Positions 1-7,334 of a stretch of DNA of 64,000 bases are shown here, piece after piece. The position numbers and the translations under genes were made by a program. A model generated the notes under the pieces. That model made no database searches, was not told the origin of the DNA, and saw only the letters and a program-made list of their open reading frames with translations. Within the stretch, counting starts at the first letter, position 1. Each line of letters starts with the position of its first letter. The stretch covers positions 153,618 to 217,617 of the forward strand of contig NZ_JAALJI010000011.1 in assembly GCF_011064595.1 (NCBI RefSeq). Direction: 5' to 3'. This DNA comes from Paludisphaera soli (GTDB taxonomy: Bacteria; Planctomycetota; Planctomycetia; Isosphaerales; Isosphaeraceae).

Positions 1-750
1 AAGCCCACCGACGTCGTCGTCGCGCTCTATCCCAACGACCTGCCGGCCCCGTTCGTCCCCTCGCTGTTCAACGCCCCCGCGCCGGCCTTCCCGCGCCGGG
101 CGGAAGGCTTTCGGCCTCGGATCGTCGACCTGATCGGCCGCGCGATCCTCGAGGAGCCGATCCACCGCCGCTGGTTCCACCTCCCCATCCGCTTCTTCTC
201 CCCCGTCCCCGACGGCACCAACCCCTGGTCCGACGGCCGCCCCCGGCCCGCCTCGCTCCGCGAAGATTTGTATGAAGATATGAAGGCCGGACGACTCAAC
301 CCCTGGCTCTACGCGCAGTCGCAGGACGCCCCCGGCCAGCTCGCGCACGACTTCGCGACCGGCGGCTCGCCCGTCCTGTTCCTCGACCGCATGAGCCAGG
401 TCTGCCGCCAGGCGGGCGCCCGGATGATGGTCGCGTACACGCCGTTCGGCGCCGTGGTGAATCCCCGATACGCCCCCGCGCTCGTCGACCTGGGCATGGA
501 CCGCGCCACGGCCGAATCTCTTTCCGTCGACCCGAAGTACCGGAACCAGAACCGCGTGCTGGCCGCCGTCTGCGAGGAATTGAAGCTCCCCCTGGCCGAC
601 GCGACCGCCGCCCTCGAAGCCGCCGAGGCCTCCGCCCCCCAGTACTGGCCGTACGACACCCACCCCAACGCCCTCGGCTACGCCACCATCGCCCGCCGCA
701 TCCACGAGGTCTGGAAGGCGACGGCCGCGTCGGCCGCGCCCTCACCTTGA
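1..750 (+). CDS. SGNH/GDSL-type hydrolase, 3' part
   Basis: The frame is open from the first base, so the start lies outside the window and 249 residues are visible. The fragment carries a YPNDLP motif near its visible start and ends with DTHPNALGY at about visible residue 219, which matches the Asp-x-x-His block V of SGNH hydrolases. The block I GDS serine would lie upstream. Such proteins in planctomycetes are usually secreted esterases or acetyl-hydrolases of the alginate-acetylation or carbohydrate-esterase type; the substrate cannot be inferred here. The next gene begins 20 bp downstream in the same direction. Confidence 0.75.
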   Translation, partial: KPTDVVVALYPNDLPAPFVPSLFNAPAPAFPRRAEGFRPRIVDLIGRAILEEPIHRRWFHLPIRFFSPVPDGTNPWSDGRPRPASLREDLYEDMKAGRLNPWLYAQSQDAPGQLAHDFATGGSPVLFLDRMSQVCRQAGARMMVAYTPFGAVVNPRYAPALVDLGMDRATAESLSVDPKYRNQNRVLAAVCEELKLPLADATAALEAAEASAPQYWPYDTHPNALGYATIARRIHEVWKATAASAAPSP

Positions 751-770
751 TCCGTTCGACAGGAGACGCC

Positions 771-1148
771 ATGACCCAGCTCCAGGCCGTCCACCCCATC
801 TCGAACGAGGACGTGAACGCCCTCCCCGTGCAGGATCTGGGGCCGGCGATCGACTTTTACGAGCGGACGCTGGGCTTCACGCTGGCCGCGCGCGACGATT
901 CGACCGCCAGGCTGACGCGCGACGACGTCCAGATCGGGCTGGTCCGCAAGCAGGACCACGACCCGGGCCAGGCCGGATCCTGCGCCTTCGACGTCCGCGA
1001 CCTCGACGCCCTGCACGCCGAGCTGGAGGGCAAGGGGGGCGAGCTGGGCTCGATCGGGACCGCCCAGTGGGACGGCAAGCGATACCGCGTCTTCTTCCTG
1101 CGCGAGGACGAGGACGGCTACTGCTTCTGCTTCAGCCAGCCGGCGTAG
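771..1148 (+). CDS. VOC (glyoxalase/bleomycin-resistance-like) protein
   Basis: This 125-residue protein has the pattern of a vicinal-oxygen-chelate domain: LPVQDLGPAIDFYERTLGF near the N-terminus, a central FDVRDLDALHAEL segment and a C-terminal DEDGYCFCF strand. That layout matches a single glyoxalase/dioxygenase-like module acting as a dimer, typically cytoplasmic. The ATG at 771 follows an AGGAGA sequence at 761-766; an in-frame upstream start at 747 has no comparable site and overlaps the previous stop. The family covers glyoxalases, antibiotic-binding proteins and dioxygenases, so the specific role is unknown. Confidence 0.85.
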   Translation: MTQLQAVHPISNEDVNALPVQDLGPAIDFYERTLGFTLAARDDSTARLTRDDVQIGLVRKQDHDPGQAGSCAFDVRDLDALHAELEGKGGELGSIGTAQWDGKRYRVFFLREDEDGYCFCFSQPA

Positions 1149-1198
1149 CCCGGCGCCTTGCGACATCGCCCCTCTTCACCACGCCGGAAGGACCCGCC

Positions 1199-2188
1199 AT
1201 GCGTCCAGGATGCGAACCTCGTGAGCGACGCGGCTTCACCCTGATCGAGCTGCTGACGGTGCTCGCCGTCGTCGGGCTCCTGGTCGCCCTGCTCCTGCCG
1301 GCCGTGCAGGCGGCGCGCGAGGCGGCCCGCCGGGCGCAGTGCGGGAGCAACCTCCGGCAGATCGGCCTGGCGATCCACGGCTACCACGACGCCTGGCAGG
1401 TCCTGCCGCCGGGCTACCTCGCCTCGTCTCCGCGCCCGACGCGGGCGGCGACGGGCCCGGAGCTGGGCCCGGGATGGGGCTGGGGGATGCTCGTCCTCCC
1501 CTTCGCCGAGCAGCGGCCGGTGTACGACGCGGCGAACTTCGACCTGGGGTTCGGCGACGTGAACGGCGACCTCGTGGGGCTGCGGGAGAATCGGACCGTC
1601 CGGCAGGTCGGCCTCGCCCTCTTCCTCTGCCCGAGCGGCGGCGGCGGGGACGGTCCCCTCGAAGTGGGCGGGGGCACGATCGCCGGGTCGCCCGGCCAGT
1701 ACGTCGCGTCGGCGGGCGACCTGGACCTGTCTCGCCCGCCTTTCCTCGGCACGGGCCTCCTGCTCCCGAACGGCCGGGTCGGAATCGGTGGAGCGACCGA
1801 CGGCGCCTCCTCGACCCTGATGGTCGGCGAGCGCTCGCGCGACGTGGCCGAGGCGGCCTGGTCCGGGACCCACGGCAGCCACGCCGAGCTGGTCCCGCTC
1901 TGCGCGAAGCCGGGCCGGAGTTCGGAGGCGTGCGTCGCGCTGATGTTCCTGCTCATGGGCCGCACCGGTCCCGCGACCGACCTGATCAGCGGGAGCCTCC
2001 CCGACGCGGCGCCCCTGGACCCGCGATCGGCGGGGCCCGACGGCTTCGCCAGCCGACACCCCGGCGGATGCCAGTTCCTGATGGGGGACGGCTCGGTCCG
2101 ATTCCTCAAACAGTCCCTCGCCCCGCCCGTCTTCCGAGCCCTCGCCTCGCGCGCCGGCGGCGAAGTCGTCGGGGCCGACTCGTACTGA
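1199..2188 (+). CDS. DUF1559 prepilin-like protein
   Basis: 329 residues. The N-terminus carries the type IV prepilin/pseudopilin signal [18 protein letters not shown] (cleavage expected after the Gly, Glu at +5), followed by LLPAVQAAREAARR and the conserved Leu-rich DUF1559 start. The C-terminus has the HPGGCQFLMGDGSVRFL motif found near the end of this family. Such proteins are present in dozens of paralogs in planctomycetes and are thought to be surface or pseudopilus-associated; the function is not established. The ATG at 1199 follows GGAAGGA at 1186-1192 and replaces a longer frame that would start inside the VOC gene. Confidence 0.92.
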   Translation: MRPGCEPRERRGFTLIELLTVLAVVGLLVALLLPAVQAAREAARRAQCGSNLRQIGLAIHGYHDAWQVLPPGYLASSPRPTRAATGPELGPGWGWGMLVLPFAEQRPVYDAANFDLGFGDVNGDLVGLRENRTVRQVGLALFLCPSGGGGDGPLEVGGGTIAGSPGQYVASAGDLDLSRPPFLGTGLLLPNGRVGIGGATDGASSTLMVGERSRDVAEAAWSGTHGSHAELVPLCAKPGRSSEACVALMFLLMGRTGPATDLISGSLPDAAPLDPRSAGPDGFASRHPGGCQFLMGDGSVRFLKQSLAPPVFRALASRAGGEVVGADSY

Positions 2189-2224
2189 ACCGACCCTCGC
2201 GCGCCCCCTCCTCGGAGCCTCCCC

Positions 2225-2677
2225 ATGAAGCGACTCGCGACCGCCTGCCTGTTGATCGCCTGCATCGGAGTCCCCGCCCTCGGCCAGGGGCCGACGAAGG
2301 AGGACGACGCGGCCGTGCGCGAGGTCGTCCGCCGCTACGTCGAAGCCCGCGAGGCGCGCGACGCGCAGGCCGTCGAGGCCCTGCTCACGCCCGACGCAGA
2401 CCAGCTCGTCTCCGACGGGACCTGGCGGCGGGGCCGGGAATCGCTCGTGCAAGGCATGCTCGAATCCTCGCGCAAGAACCCGGCGAAGCGGACCATCGAC
2501 GTCGAGTCCGTCCGCCTGCTCGCCCCCGACGTGGCGATCGCCGACGGCCGCTACACGCAGGTGGCGGCCGCGACCGACGTCCGCGCGATGTGGACCACGA
2601 TCGTCGCCCGCCGCACGCCCGAAGGCTGGAAGATCGCCGCCATCCGCAACATGCTCCCCGCCGCGCCGGCGAAGTAA
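2225..2677 (+). CDS. Secreted SnoaL/DUF4440-like protein (NTF2 fold)
   Basis: 150 residues. The first 21 residues form a signal peptide (KR followed by a hydrophobic run ending at ALG). The mature part follows the SnoaL-like/NTF2 layout: an N-terminal helix [27 protein letters not shown], a variable middle, then beta strands ending with [13 protein letters not shown], a pattern typical of DUF4440 and SgcJ/EcaC-type proteins. These are small cone-shaped domains that may bind ligands; no catalytic residues are evident. It follows the DUF1559 gene by 36 bp on the same strand. Confidence 0.8.
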   Translation: MKRLATACLLIACIGVPALGQGPTKEDDAAVREVVRRYVEAREARDAQAVEALLTPDADQLVSDGTWRRGRESLVQGMLESSRKNPAKRTIDVESVRLLAPDVAIADGRYTQVAAATDVRAMWTTIVARRTPEGWKIAAIRNMLPAAPAK

Positions 2678-2735
2678 TCCTCGTCGGATGGACGTCGTTT
2701 CCTACAGTGGGAGAAGGCGTGCCGTGAACCCCAAC

Positions 2736-2789
2736 GTCCTTCCCCCCTGGCGGGGGAAGGTGGCCCGTCAGGGCCGGATGAGGGGGAAG
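2736..2789 (+). repeat. REP-like palindromic element, copy 1
   Basis: A hairpin-forming run CCTTCCCCCC-TGG-CGGGGGAAGG is followed by a short GGCCC/GGGCC stem and the tail GGATGAGGGGGAAG. The same unit recurs at 2861, 10971, 11071, 11193 and 11282 in both orientations. Similarity to the 10971 copy continues into the flank (GACGAGCAGGGAAACC versus GACGAGCAAGGAAACC). Confidence 0.75.
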
Positions 2790-2860
2790 ACGAGCAGGGA
2801 AACCGTCGGAGAGATCGGCGGCTGCGAACGCCGTCGGGCCCTCGCCTGGTCCAACTTGAT

Positions 2861-2913
2861 GGTCCCCCTCATCCGCCCCTTCGGGGCACCTTCCCCCACC
2901 AGGGGGGAAGGAC
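2861..2913 (-). repeat. REP-like palindromic element, copy 2 (inverted)
   Basis: This is the reverse orientation of the element at 2736: GGTCCCCCTCATCCG, a CCCC-TTCG-GGGC stem, then CACCTTCCCCCACC and AGGGGGGAAGG. The two copies face each other about 70 bp apart between the SnoaL-like gene and the next CDS. Confidence 0.75.
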
Positions 2914-2947
2914 GGACGGCGACGGCCTCATCGTTCGGAGTGCAGCC

Positions 2948-3445
2948 ATGCCGAAGCCGCGCCGCAGGACCCTCGCCTGGCTGATGCTGCTGGTCGCCTC
3001 GGCCTCGCTCCCGCTCGCCCTGTTCGCTCACCTGCGAGGCTGGGAGCGGCGTCGGCAGCTCATGTACCACCAGGCGGACGTCACCAGGGCGATCCTCGAC
3101 GAAGCTCATGAGGACATCGCCGCGGCCGGGCGGAAGGAGTCGCTCTTCCTCGTCCTCGGCGGCGACCACGCCCGCACGGCCGAGTGGGACGTGCGGCTGG
3201 AGGCCTGGGAGCGACGCGACGGGGAGGACCGGCCCCTGATCCGGGCGAGGGTCTCGGGCTCCAACGGCCGGCTCGCGTCCGCGCTCGCCCCGATCCGCGT
3301 CGAGACCTACGGCTCGCCCCTGGACCCCGCCTGGCTCGACCGCCTGACCCGCGCCTACCGCAAGCGGGGCTGGCGCTTCGAACTCGTCCGCGACCCGACC
3401 GGCCCCGACGTCCGCGAGCTGCTCGACCGACACGGGCGGCGCTGA
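2948..3445 (+). CDS. Hypothetical membrane-anchored protein
   Basis: 165 residues, not recognised. The N-terminus has Lys/Arg residues then a single hydrophobic segment (residues about 9-27), suggesting a membrane anchor or uncleaved signal. The remainder is a charged, mixed alpha/beta domain containing LFLVLGGD and an Arg-rich C-terminus. The ATG lies 34 bp after an inverted REP-like element; no strong ribosome-binding site is visible. The gene ends just before an 800-bp repeat-rich gap. Confidence 0.6.
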   Translation: MPKPRRRTLAWLMLLVASASLPLALFAHLRGWERRRQLMYHQADVTRAILDEAHEDIAAAGRKESLFLVLGGDHARTAEWDVRLEAWERRDGEDRPLIRARVSGSNGRLASALAPIRVETYGSPLDPAWLDRLTRAYRKRGWRFELVRDPTGPDVRELLDRHGRR

Positions 3446-3612
3446 GCCGCGTCCACGGGGGATTCTCGCGGATTCCGACCGGAAGGCGAGTCCGTCGCGC
3501 GCATCCGTGTACATCGTTTCCTGGAGGTCTTTGGCAATTTGGACAGGGGCGTGCCGCGCGCCGATCGGACGCTCGTGCGACGGGGGCGTGCCTCGCTGGA
3601 AGTACCGAATGC

Positions 3613-3632
3613 GCGCCGAACGAAGCCAATTT
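3613..3632 (+). repeat. AACGAAGCCAATT repeat, copy 1
   Basis: Exact copy of GCGCCGAACGAAGCCAATTT. About 50 bp downstream (3682-3699) is CGATGGGTTCGTTTTCGG, whose reverse complement shares the GAACGAACCC core of the neighbouring repeats. Confidence 0.85.
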
Positions 3633-3876
3633 CCGGGCCCGTCGTCGACGGTTAAATCGCTGCCGCGAAGTGGCTTGCGTCCGATGGGTTCGTTTTCGGG
3701 GCCGGCGGACGAAGCCAATCGCGTCGCTCTCGGGCTCGCGTGGTTTCCACGGCTGCGGGGCAGCTTGCGAAAGCGGGCGCTCCTCACGCGACGGGAAGCT
3801 TGAGGGACTCGAACCCGTGCTACCCGAAGGTCTTCCCTCGCCGTTTGGCGGCATTGAGTGAGAAGTCTCCCAGAGC

Positions 3877-3896
3877 GCGCCGAACGAAGCCAATTT
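3877..3896 (+). repeat. AACGAAGCCAATT repeat, copy 2
   Basis: Exact copy of the 20-mer at 3613. It is again followed, 51 bp later (3947-3964), by CGATGGGTTCGTTCTCGG, so the pair of motifs keeps almost constant spacing in the two units. Confidence 0.85.
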
Positions 3897-3972
3897 CCGA
3901 CGCCGCGAATCCGTATTTAACCTGTTTCTGAGCAGGTTGTTACGCTCGATGGGTTCGTTCTCGGAGGTCGCC

Positions 3973-3992
3973 GAACGAACCCGATCGAAGCC
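3973..3992 (+). repeat. GAACGAACCC repeat, copy 1
   Basis: GAACGAACCCGATCGAAGCC, followed by AATTGC. It combines the AACGAACCC half of the inverted motif with the GAAGCCAATT end of the main motif. An identical 20-mer is at 4146. Confidence 0.8.
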
Positions 3993-4060
3993 AATTGCGG
4001 AGGGGTCGCCATGGGGGGGGGCGGACTGCGGGGAGGCTGGCTCCGGGGCTCGCGAGAAAC

Positions 4061-4080
4061 GCGCCGAACGAAGCCAATTT
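4061..4080 (+). repeat. AACGAAGCCAATT repeat, copy 3
   Basis: Third exact copy of GCGCCGAACGAAGCCAATTT. The GAACGAACCC repeat at 4146 lies 66 bp downstream. Confidence 0.85.
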
Positions 4081-4145
4081 CGGGGGCGTGGATATCGGGG
4101 TAAGTCGTTGGTGGGGAATTGATTGCGTCGTGGGTGCTTCGGCGC

Positions 4146-4165
4146 GAACGAACCCGATCGAAGCC
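4146..4165 (+). repeat. GAACGAACCC repeat, copy 2
   Basis: Second exact copy of GAACGAACCCGATCGAAGCC, ending about 35 bp before the TATAAT box of the phosphatase gene. Confidence 0.8.
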
Positions 4166-4201
4166 GATCCGGCGGGCGGGGCGTGGGGGGCGTGGGGTCG
4201 G

Positions 4202-4207
4202 TATAAT
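4202..4207 (+). promoter_or_regulatory. Candidate -10 box (TATAAT) for the phosphatase gene
   Basis: A perfect TATAAT stands out in GC-rich DNA 44 bp upstream of the GTG at 4251. No clear -35 TTGACA is visible; the upstream stretch is G-rich. It overlaps the in-frame ATG at 4206, which argues against that ATG being the start codon. Confidence 0.45.
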
Positions 4208-4250
4208 GGGGGCGGTCGCGAACGGGGAAACGAGGCAGGGGGGGAATCCC

Positions 4251-5087
4251 GTGGACAGGTGGAAGGCCGAGCTTGAGGTCGCCGAGGCCGCCGCGAAGGT
4301 GGGGGGCGGGGTGGCGACGGGGTATTTCCGGGGCGGGCTGGCGGCGGACGTGAAGAACGCCGAGGGGGAAGGGACTTACAACCTGGTCACCCAGGCCGAC
4401 GTTGAGGCCGAGCGGGCCGTCGTCGAGGTCATCAAGAAGGCGTTCCCGGGCCACGCGATCTACGGCGAGGAGGGGCAGGGGGCCGGCGAGGGCGAGGCGG
4501 GCGCGGCGATCCTCGACAGCGAGGACGTCTGGATCGTCGACCCGATCGACGGCACCAGCAACTACGTCCACGGCATCCCCCACTTCGGGATCTCGGTCGC
4601 CTACTACCACAAGGGGGAGCCGACCGTCGGCGTGGTGGGGAGCCCGCTGCACGACGACTGGTACACGGCCGTCCGGGGCGGCGGGGCGTTCCACCGGGGG
4701 CGTCGGGCGCGGGTGTCGCCCTGCACGAGGCTGGACGAGGTGCTGGTGGGCTTCGGCTACTTCTACGACCGGGGCGCCATGATGGAGGCGACGCTCGAAG
4801 CCTGCACCGAGATCCTCCGCCGCCGGAGCCACGGCCTGCGGCGGCTGGGGGCGGCGACCCTCGACCTGGCCTACGTCGGTGTCGGCTCGTTCGGGGCGTT
4901 CTTCGAGTACGAGCTGGCGCCCTGGGACTTCGCCGCGGGCCGCCTGTTCGTCGAGGAGGCCGGGGGCGTCGTCACCACCTGCCACGGCGACCCGCTCACG
5001 CTCCGCAAGACCAGCGTCCTCGCCTCCAACGGCCTGATCCACGACGAGCTGGTCGCGATCATGGATCGGTATTTCAAGCGGTTATGA
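4251..5087 (+). CDS. Inositol-monophosphatase family phosphatase
   Basis: 278 residues. The metal-binding signatures of the Mg-dependent IMPase/FBPase family are all present: GEE at about residue 71, WIVDPIDGTSNYVHG at about 94-108 and WDFAAG at about 225. Substrates in this family include myo-inositol phosphate, histidinol phosphate and PAP, and cannot be told apart by eye. The GTG at 4251 gives a family-like N-terminus (DRWKAELEVAEAAAKV) and follows an AGGGGGG sequence; in-frame ATGs at 4119 and 4206 fall in repeats or the -10 box. The gene converges on the Sir2 gene with a 21-bp gap. Confidence 0.9.
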   Translation: MDRWKAELEVAEAAAKVGGGVATGYFRGGLAADVKNAEGEGTYNLVTQADVEAERAVVEVIKKAFPGHAIYGEEGQGAGEGEAGAAILDSEDVWIVDPIDGTSNYVHGIPHFGISVAYYHKGEPTVGVVGSPLHDDWYTAVRGGGAFHRGRRARVSPCTRLDEVLVGFGYFYDRGAMMEATLEACTEILRRRSHGLRRLGAATLDLAYVGVGSFGAFFEYELAPWDFAAGRLFVEEAGGVVTTCHGDPLTLRKTSVLASNGLIHDELVAIMDRYFKRL

Positions 5088-5108
5088 TTTGTTACTGTGC
5101 TTGCGTGT

Positions 5109-5963
5109 TCATGATTCGAGGAGTTCGTCGATCGCCGTCAGGGCGTCCAGGGCTCCGGCGGGGATGGAGAGGGTGCCCGGGGGGGCGTGGGGCTCGCGGG
5201 GGTTGATGCGGATCAGGGTCCCGCCGAGCGCCTCGGCGGTGCGCTCGCAGGCGCGGCGGACGGTGGGGACGGCGGTCCCCGCGCCGCACTCGACGACGAC
5301 GAGCCGGGCGCCGGCCGGGGCCAGGTCGCGGGCCCAGGCCCACTGGCGTTTCGCCTGGGCCTCGGTCCGCGAGCCGTCCCAGCCGCCGTCGCCGAACATC
5401 AGGATGTTGGGCCGGGCCAGGCCCCCGCACCGCGGGCAGTCGGGCAGCTTCCCCACGGCCCGCATCGTGCGCGGGTCGATGGTCGCGGCCCGCCCTTCGG
5501 CGGGGAAGATCCCCACGCCGCACTGATCCAGGCATTGGAGGAAGTCGATGGCTCCGTGGGCCTCGTGGATCATGTCGTCCGGGAACCCCGCCCGTTGGAA
5601 CTGGCCGTCGACGTTCGAGGTGTAGACGAACCCGCCGCGCGGTAGGGCGTCGGCCCAGCGCTTCAGGATGGCGAAGCCCTCGTGGGGCCGGGTCGTCCGG
5701 TAGAGCTGCAGGCGGTGGCCGTAGAACCCCCAGGCCAGCTCCGGGTCCTGGCGGAACCATCGGGGCGAGGCCAGGGAGACGAAGTCCAGCCCCAGCCGCG
5801 CGTAGGGCGGATAGGCGTTCCAGAACCCCTCGTTCCCGCGGAAATCGGGCAGGCCGCTGTCCACCCCCATGCCCGCCCCCGCGCCGATCAGGATCGCGTC
5901 GGCCTGCGCGAGGGACTCGGCGGCGCGTTCGACCTCCCGCTCATATCCGTCGATCCCGCTCAC
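5109..5963 (-). CDS. SIR2-family NAD-dependent protein deacetylase
   Basis: 284 residues. The NAD-binding start GAGAGMGVDSGLPDFRG is near residues 24-40, the TSNVDGQF motif corresponds to the sirtuin TQNID loop, and HEAHG supplies the catalytic His. Two Cys pairs (CLDQC and CPRC) form the structural zinc site; the first pair has three intervening residues rather than the usual two. The fold removes acyl groups from lysines using NAD+. The GTG start at 5963 overlaps the TGA of the upstream SGNH gene (GTGA, 4 bp), which implies translational coupling. The much longer open frame continuing upstream is only the shadow of the SGNH gene. Confidence 0.9.
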   Translation of the reverse strand: MSGIDGYEREVERAAESLAQADAILIGAGAGMGVDSGLPDFRGNEGFWNAYPPYARLGLDFVSLASPRWFRQDPELAWGFYGHRLQLYRTTRPHEGFAILKRWADALPRGGFVYTSNVDGQFQRAGFPDDMIHEAHGAIDFLQCLDQCGVGIFPAEGRAATIDPRTMRAVGKLPDCPRCGGLARPNILMFGDGGWDGSRTEAQAKRQWAWARDLAPAGARLVVVECGAGTAVPTVRRACERTAEALGGTLIRINPREPHAPPGTLSIPAGALDALTAIDELLES

Positions 5964-7213
5964 GGCCGGGCCTCCGCGCGCTCGACGACGAACCGGAAGG
6001 GCCGGGGGGCGACGAGGGTGTGCTGGAGGGCCTCGAACCGGGCGCTGATCTCGCGGGCCTGCTCGTCGACGGCGGGGAGCGCGGGCGAGTCGGGGAGGTG
6101 GTGGGCCAGCTCCTGCCTCCCCTGGAAGAGCCGGTTGCGGGCCTGGGTCAGGTCGGCGAGCGCCCAGGCGGCGGCCTCCCACGGCCCGCCGGGCTCCCAG
6201 CCGTTCGCCGTGGCCGAGGCCAGGTTCACCCCCTCGGCCAGCCGTTCCGCCGGCCAGGTCCCCAGCGCCCGGCCGTCGACCCGGATCGCGTAGTCCCCCT
6301 TGGGCAGGTTTCGGATGGTGAGCATGTACCGATTCAACTCGTCGGAGACCGGGATGAAGCGATAGCGGAGGGCGCCGAAGAGGCCGAGATTCAGCGGCAG
6401 CCCGGCGTCGAGCCGGTCGAACTCCAGCTTCGAGGCGTCGCCGGCCAGGTTCGCCACGGTGCAGCCGACGGCCTCGGCGACGGGGCCCGCGGCGTCGAGA
6501 TCGATCGCGACCGAGGAGACGTCGGCCGGGGCGTCGAGCCCCTTGAGGATCGCGAAGGCCATGGCGAGCTGGCCGTCGTCGTTGAGGTGGACCCCGTCGC
6601 CGACGTGGAGCGTGTGCTTGTGGGTCGGGTCGGAGGCGTTCGCCTCGGCCATCCGCCGCTGGACCTGACGCATGGATCGCTGGACGTCGATGGAATGCTC
6701 GCCCAGGGATCGGGCGAGGGCCATCCCCTCGTCGCACATCGTCTGGAGATACCCGCGCTCGGCGGTCTCGGGGTCCTCGGCGGTGGCGGCGGCCGAGCAG
6801 ACGTAGACGCGGGCGCCGGCGGCCTTGCCCCTCTCGACGAGGCCGCGGATCCCATCCAGGTAGGCTTGCTTGTGCGCGTCGTCGGCCTTCGTCCCCCAGC
6901 CGATGTCGTTGACGCCGTAGGCGACGATCAGGACGGTCGGCCGCAGGGAGAGCACGTCGCGGTCCATCCGCGCGAGGCCGCCGGCGGCCGTGTCGCCCCC
7001 CCAGCCGGCGTTGTGGAAGTGGACCTTGCGGTCGGGGAACCGCAGGAGCGTGTAGTCCTCGATGTACCGCCCGTAGGTCCGCGCGGCGGTGATGCTGTCG
7101 CCCAGGAAGACCACCGTGTCGCCGTCGCGGAGCGCGAAGTCGGCGGCCGTGGCCGCGACGGGGGCGAGGGTCAGGAGGGCCGCCGCGAGGATCGTCCGCC
7201 AGGGTCGAATCAT
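5960..7213 (-). CDS. Secreted SGNH/GDSL hydrolase
   Basis: 417 residues. The signal peptide (TILAAALLTLAPVAATAA) is followed directly by the SGNH blocks: VVFLGDSIT (block I serine), GWGGDTAAGG (block II glycine), GVND (block III asparagine) and DGVHLNDDG (block V Asp-His). A C-terminal extension of about 180 residues, partly beta-rich then helical, follows the hydrolase domain; it includes ADLTQARNRLFQGRQEL, seen near the end of many planctomycete SGNH proteins. Likely an extracytoplasmic esterase on acylated glycans. The ATG at 7213 is preceded by GGAG; the gene is transcribed divergently from GH32. Confidence 0.88.
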   Translation of the reverse strand: MIRPWRTILAAALLTLAPVAATAADFALRDGDTVVFLGDSITAARTYGRYIEDYTLLRFPDRKVHFHNAGWGGDTAAGGLARMDRDVLSLRPTVLIVAYGVNDIGWGTKADDAHKQAYLDGIRGLVERGKAAGARVYVCSAAATAEDPETAERGYLQTMCDEGMALARSLGEHSIDVQRSMRQVQRRMAEANASDPTHKHTLHVGDGVHLNDDGQLAMAFAILKGLDAPADVSSVAIDLDAAGPVAEAVGCTVANLAGDASKLEFDRLDAGLPLNLGLFGALRYRFIPVSDELNRYMLTIRNLPKGDYAIRVDGRALGTWPAERLAEGVNLASATANGWEPGGPWEAAAWALADLTQARNRLFQGRQELAHHLPDSPALPAVDEQAREISARFEALQHTLVAPRPFRFVVERAEARP

Positions 7214-7334
7214 GCCGTGCTCCGTCCGATTTTTCCGGCCCGCTCGGGCGTCGACGCCTTCCGCTCGGGCGTCGACCGGTCTATCCTCGGTGGGTGCGAG
7301 ACGCCCCGACGCCCCTCCCGAGGAGCTGGATTTC

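Larger units (their letters stand above)
3446..4250. other. Repeat-rich intergenic region
   Basis: No convincing gene. Short ORFs on both strands here are made from a dispersed repeat. The region holds three copies of GCGCCGAACGAAGCCAATTT, two copies of GAACGAACCCGATCGAAGCC, two inverted-type CGATGGGTTCGTTYTCGG copies (3682-3699 and 3947-3964) and a hairpin AACCTG/CAGGTT at 3919-3938. Local GC drops at 3910-3960. Confidence 0.7.

Noticed and set aside
3613..4165. CRISPR array
   Set aside because: The repeats differ in orientation and spacing, the spacers are not uniform, and there are no cas genes.
4206..4208. ATG start for the phosphatase
   Set aside because: It lies within the TATAAT box, and the GTG at 4251 fits the family N-terminus and has a ribosome-binding site.
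3081..5042. 653-residue minus-strand ORF
   Set aside because: Runs antisense to the phosphatase and through the repeat cluster; its NWLRSA phrases come from the repeat, not from a gene.
5964..6737. N-terminal extension of the Sir2 ORF
   Set aside because: The open frame upstream of 5963 overlaps the SGNH gene in another frame and has shadow composition.
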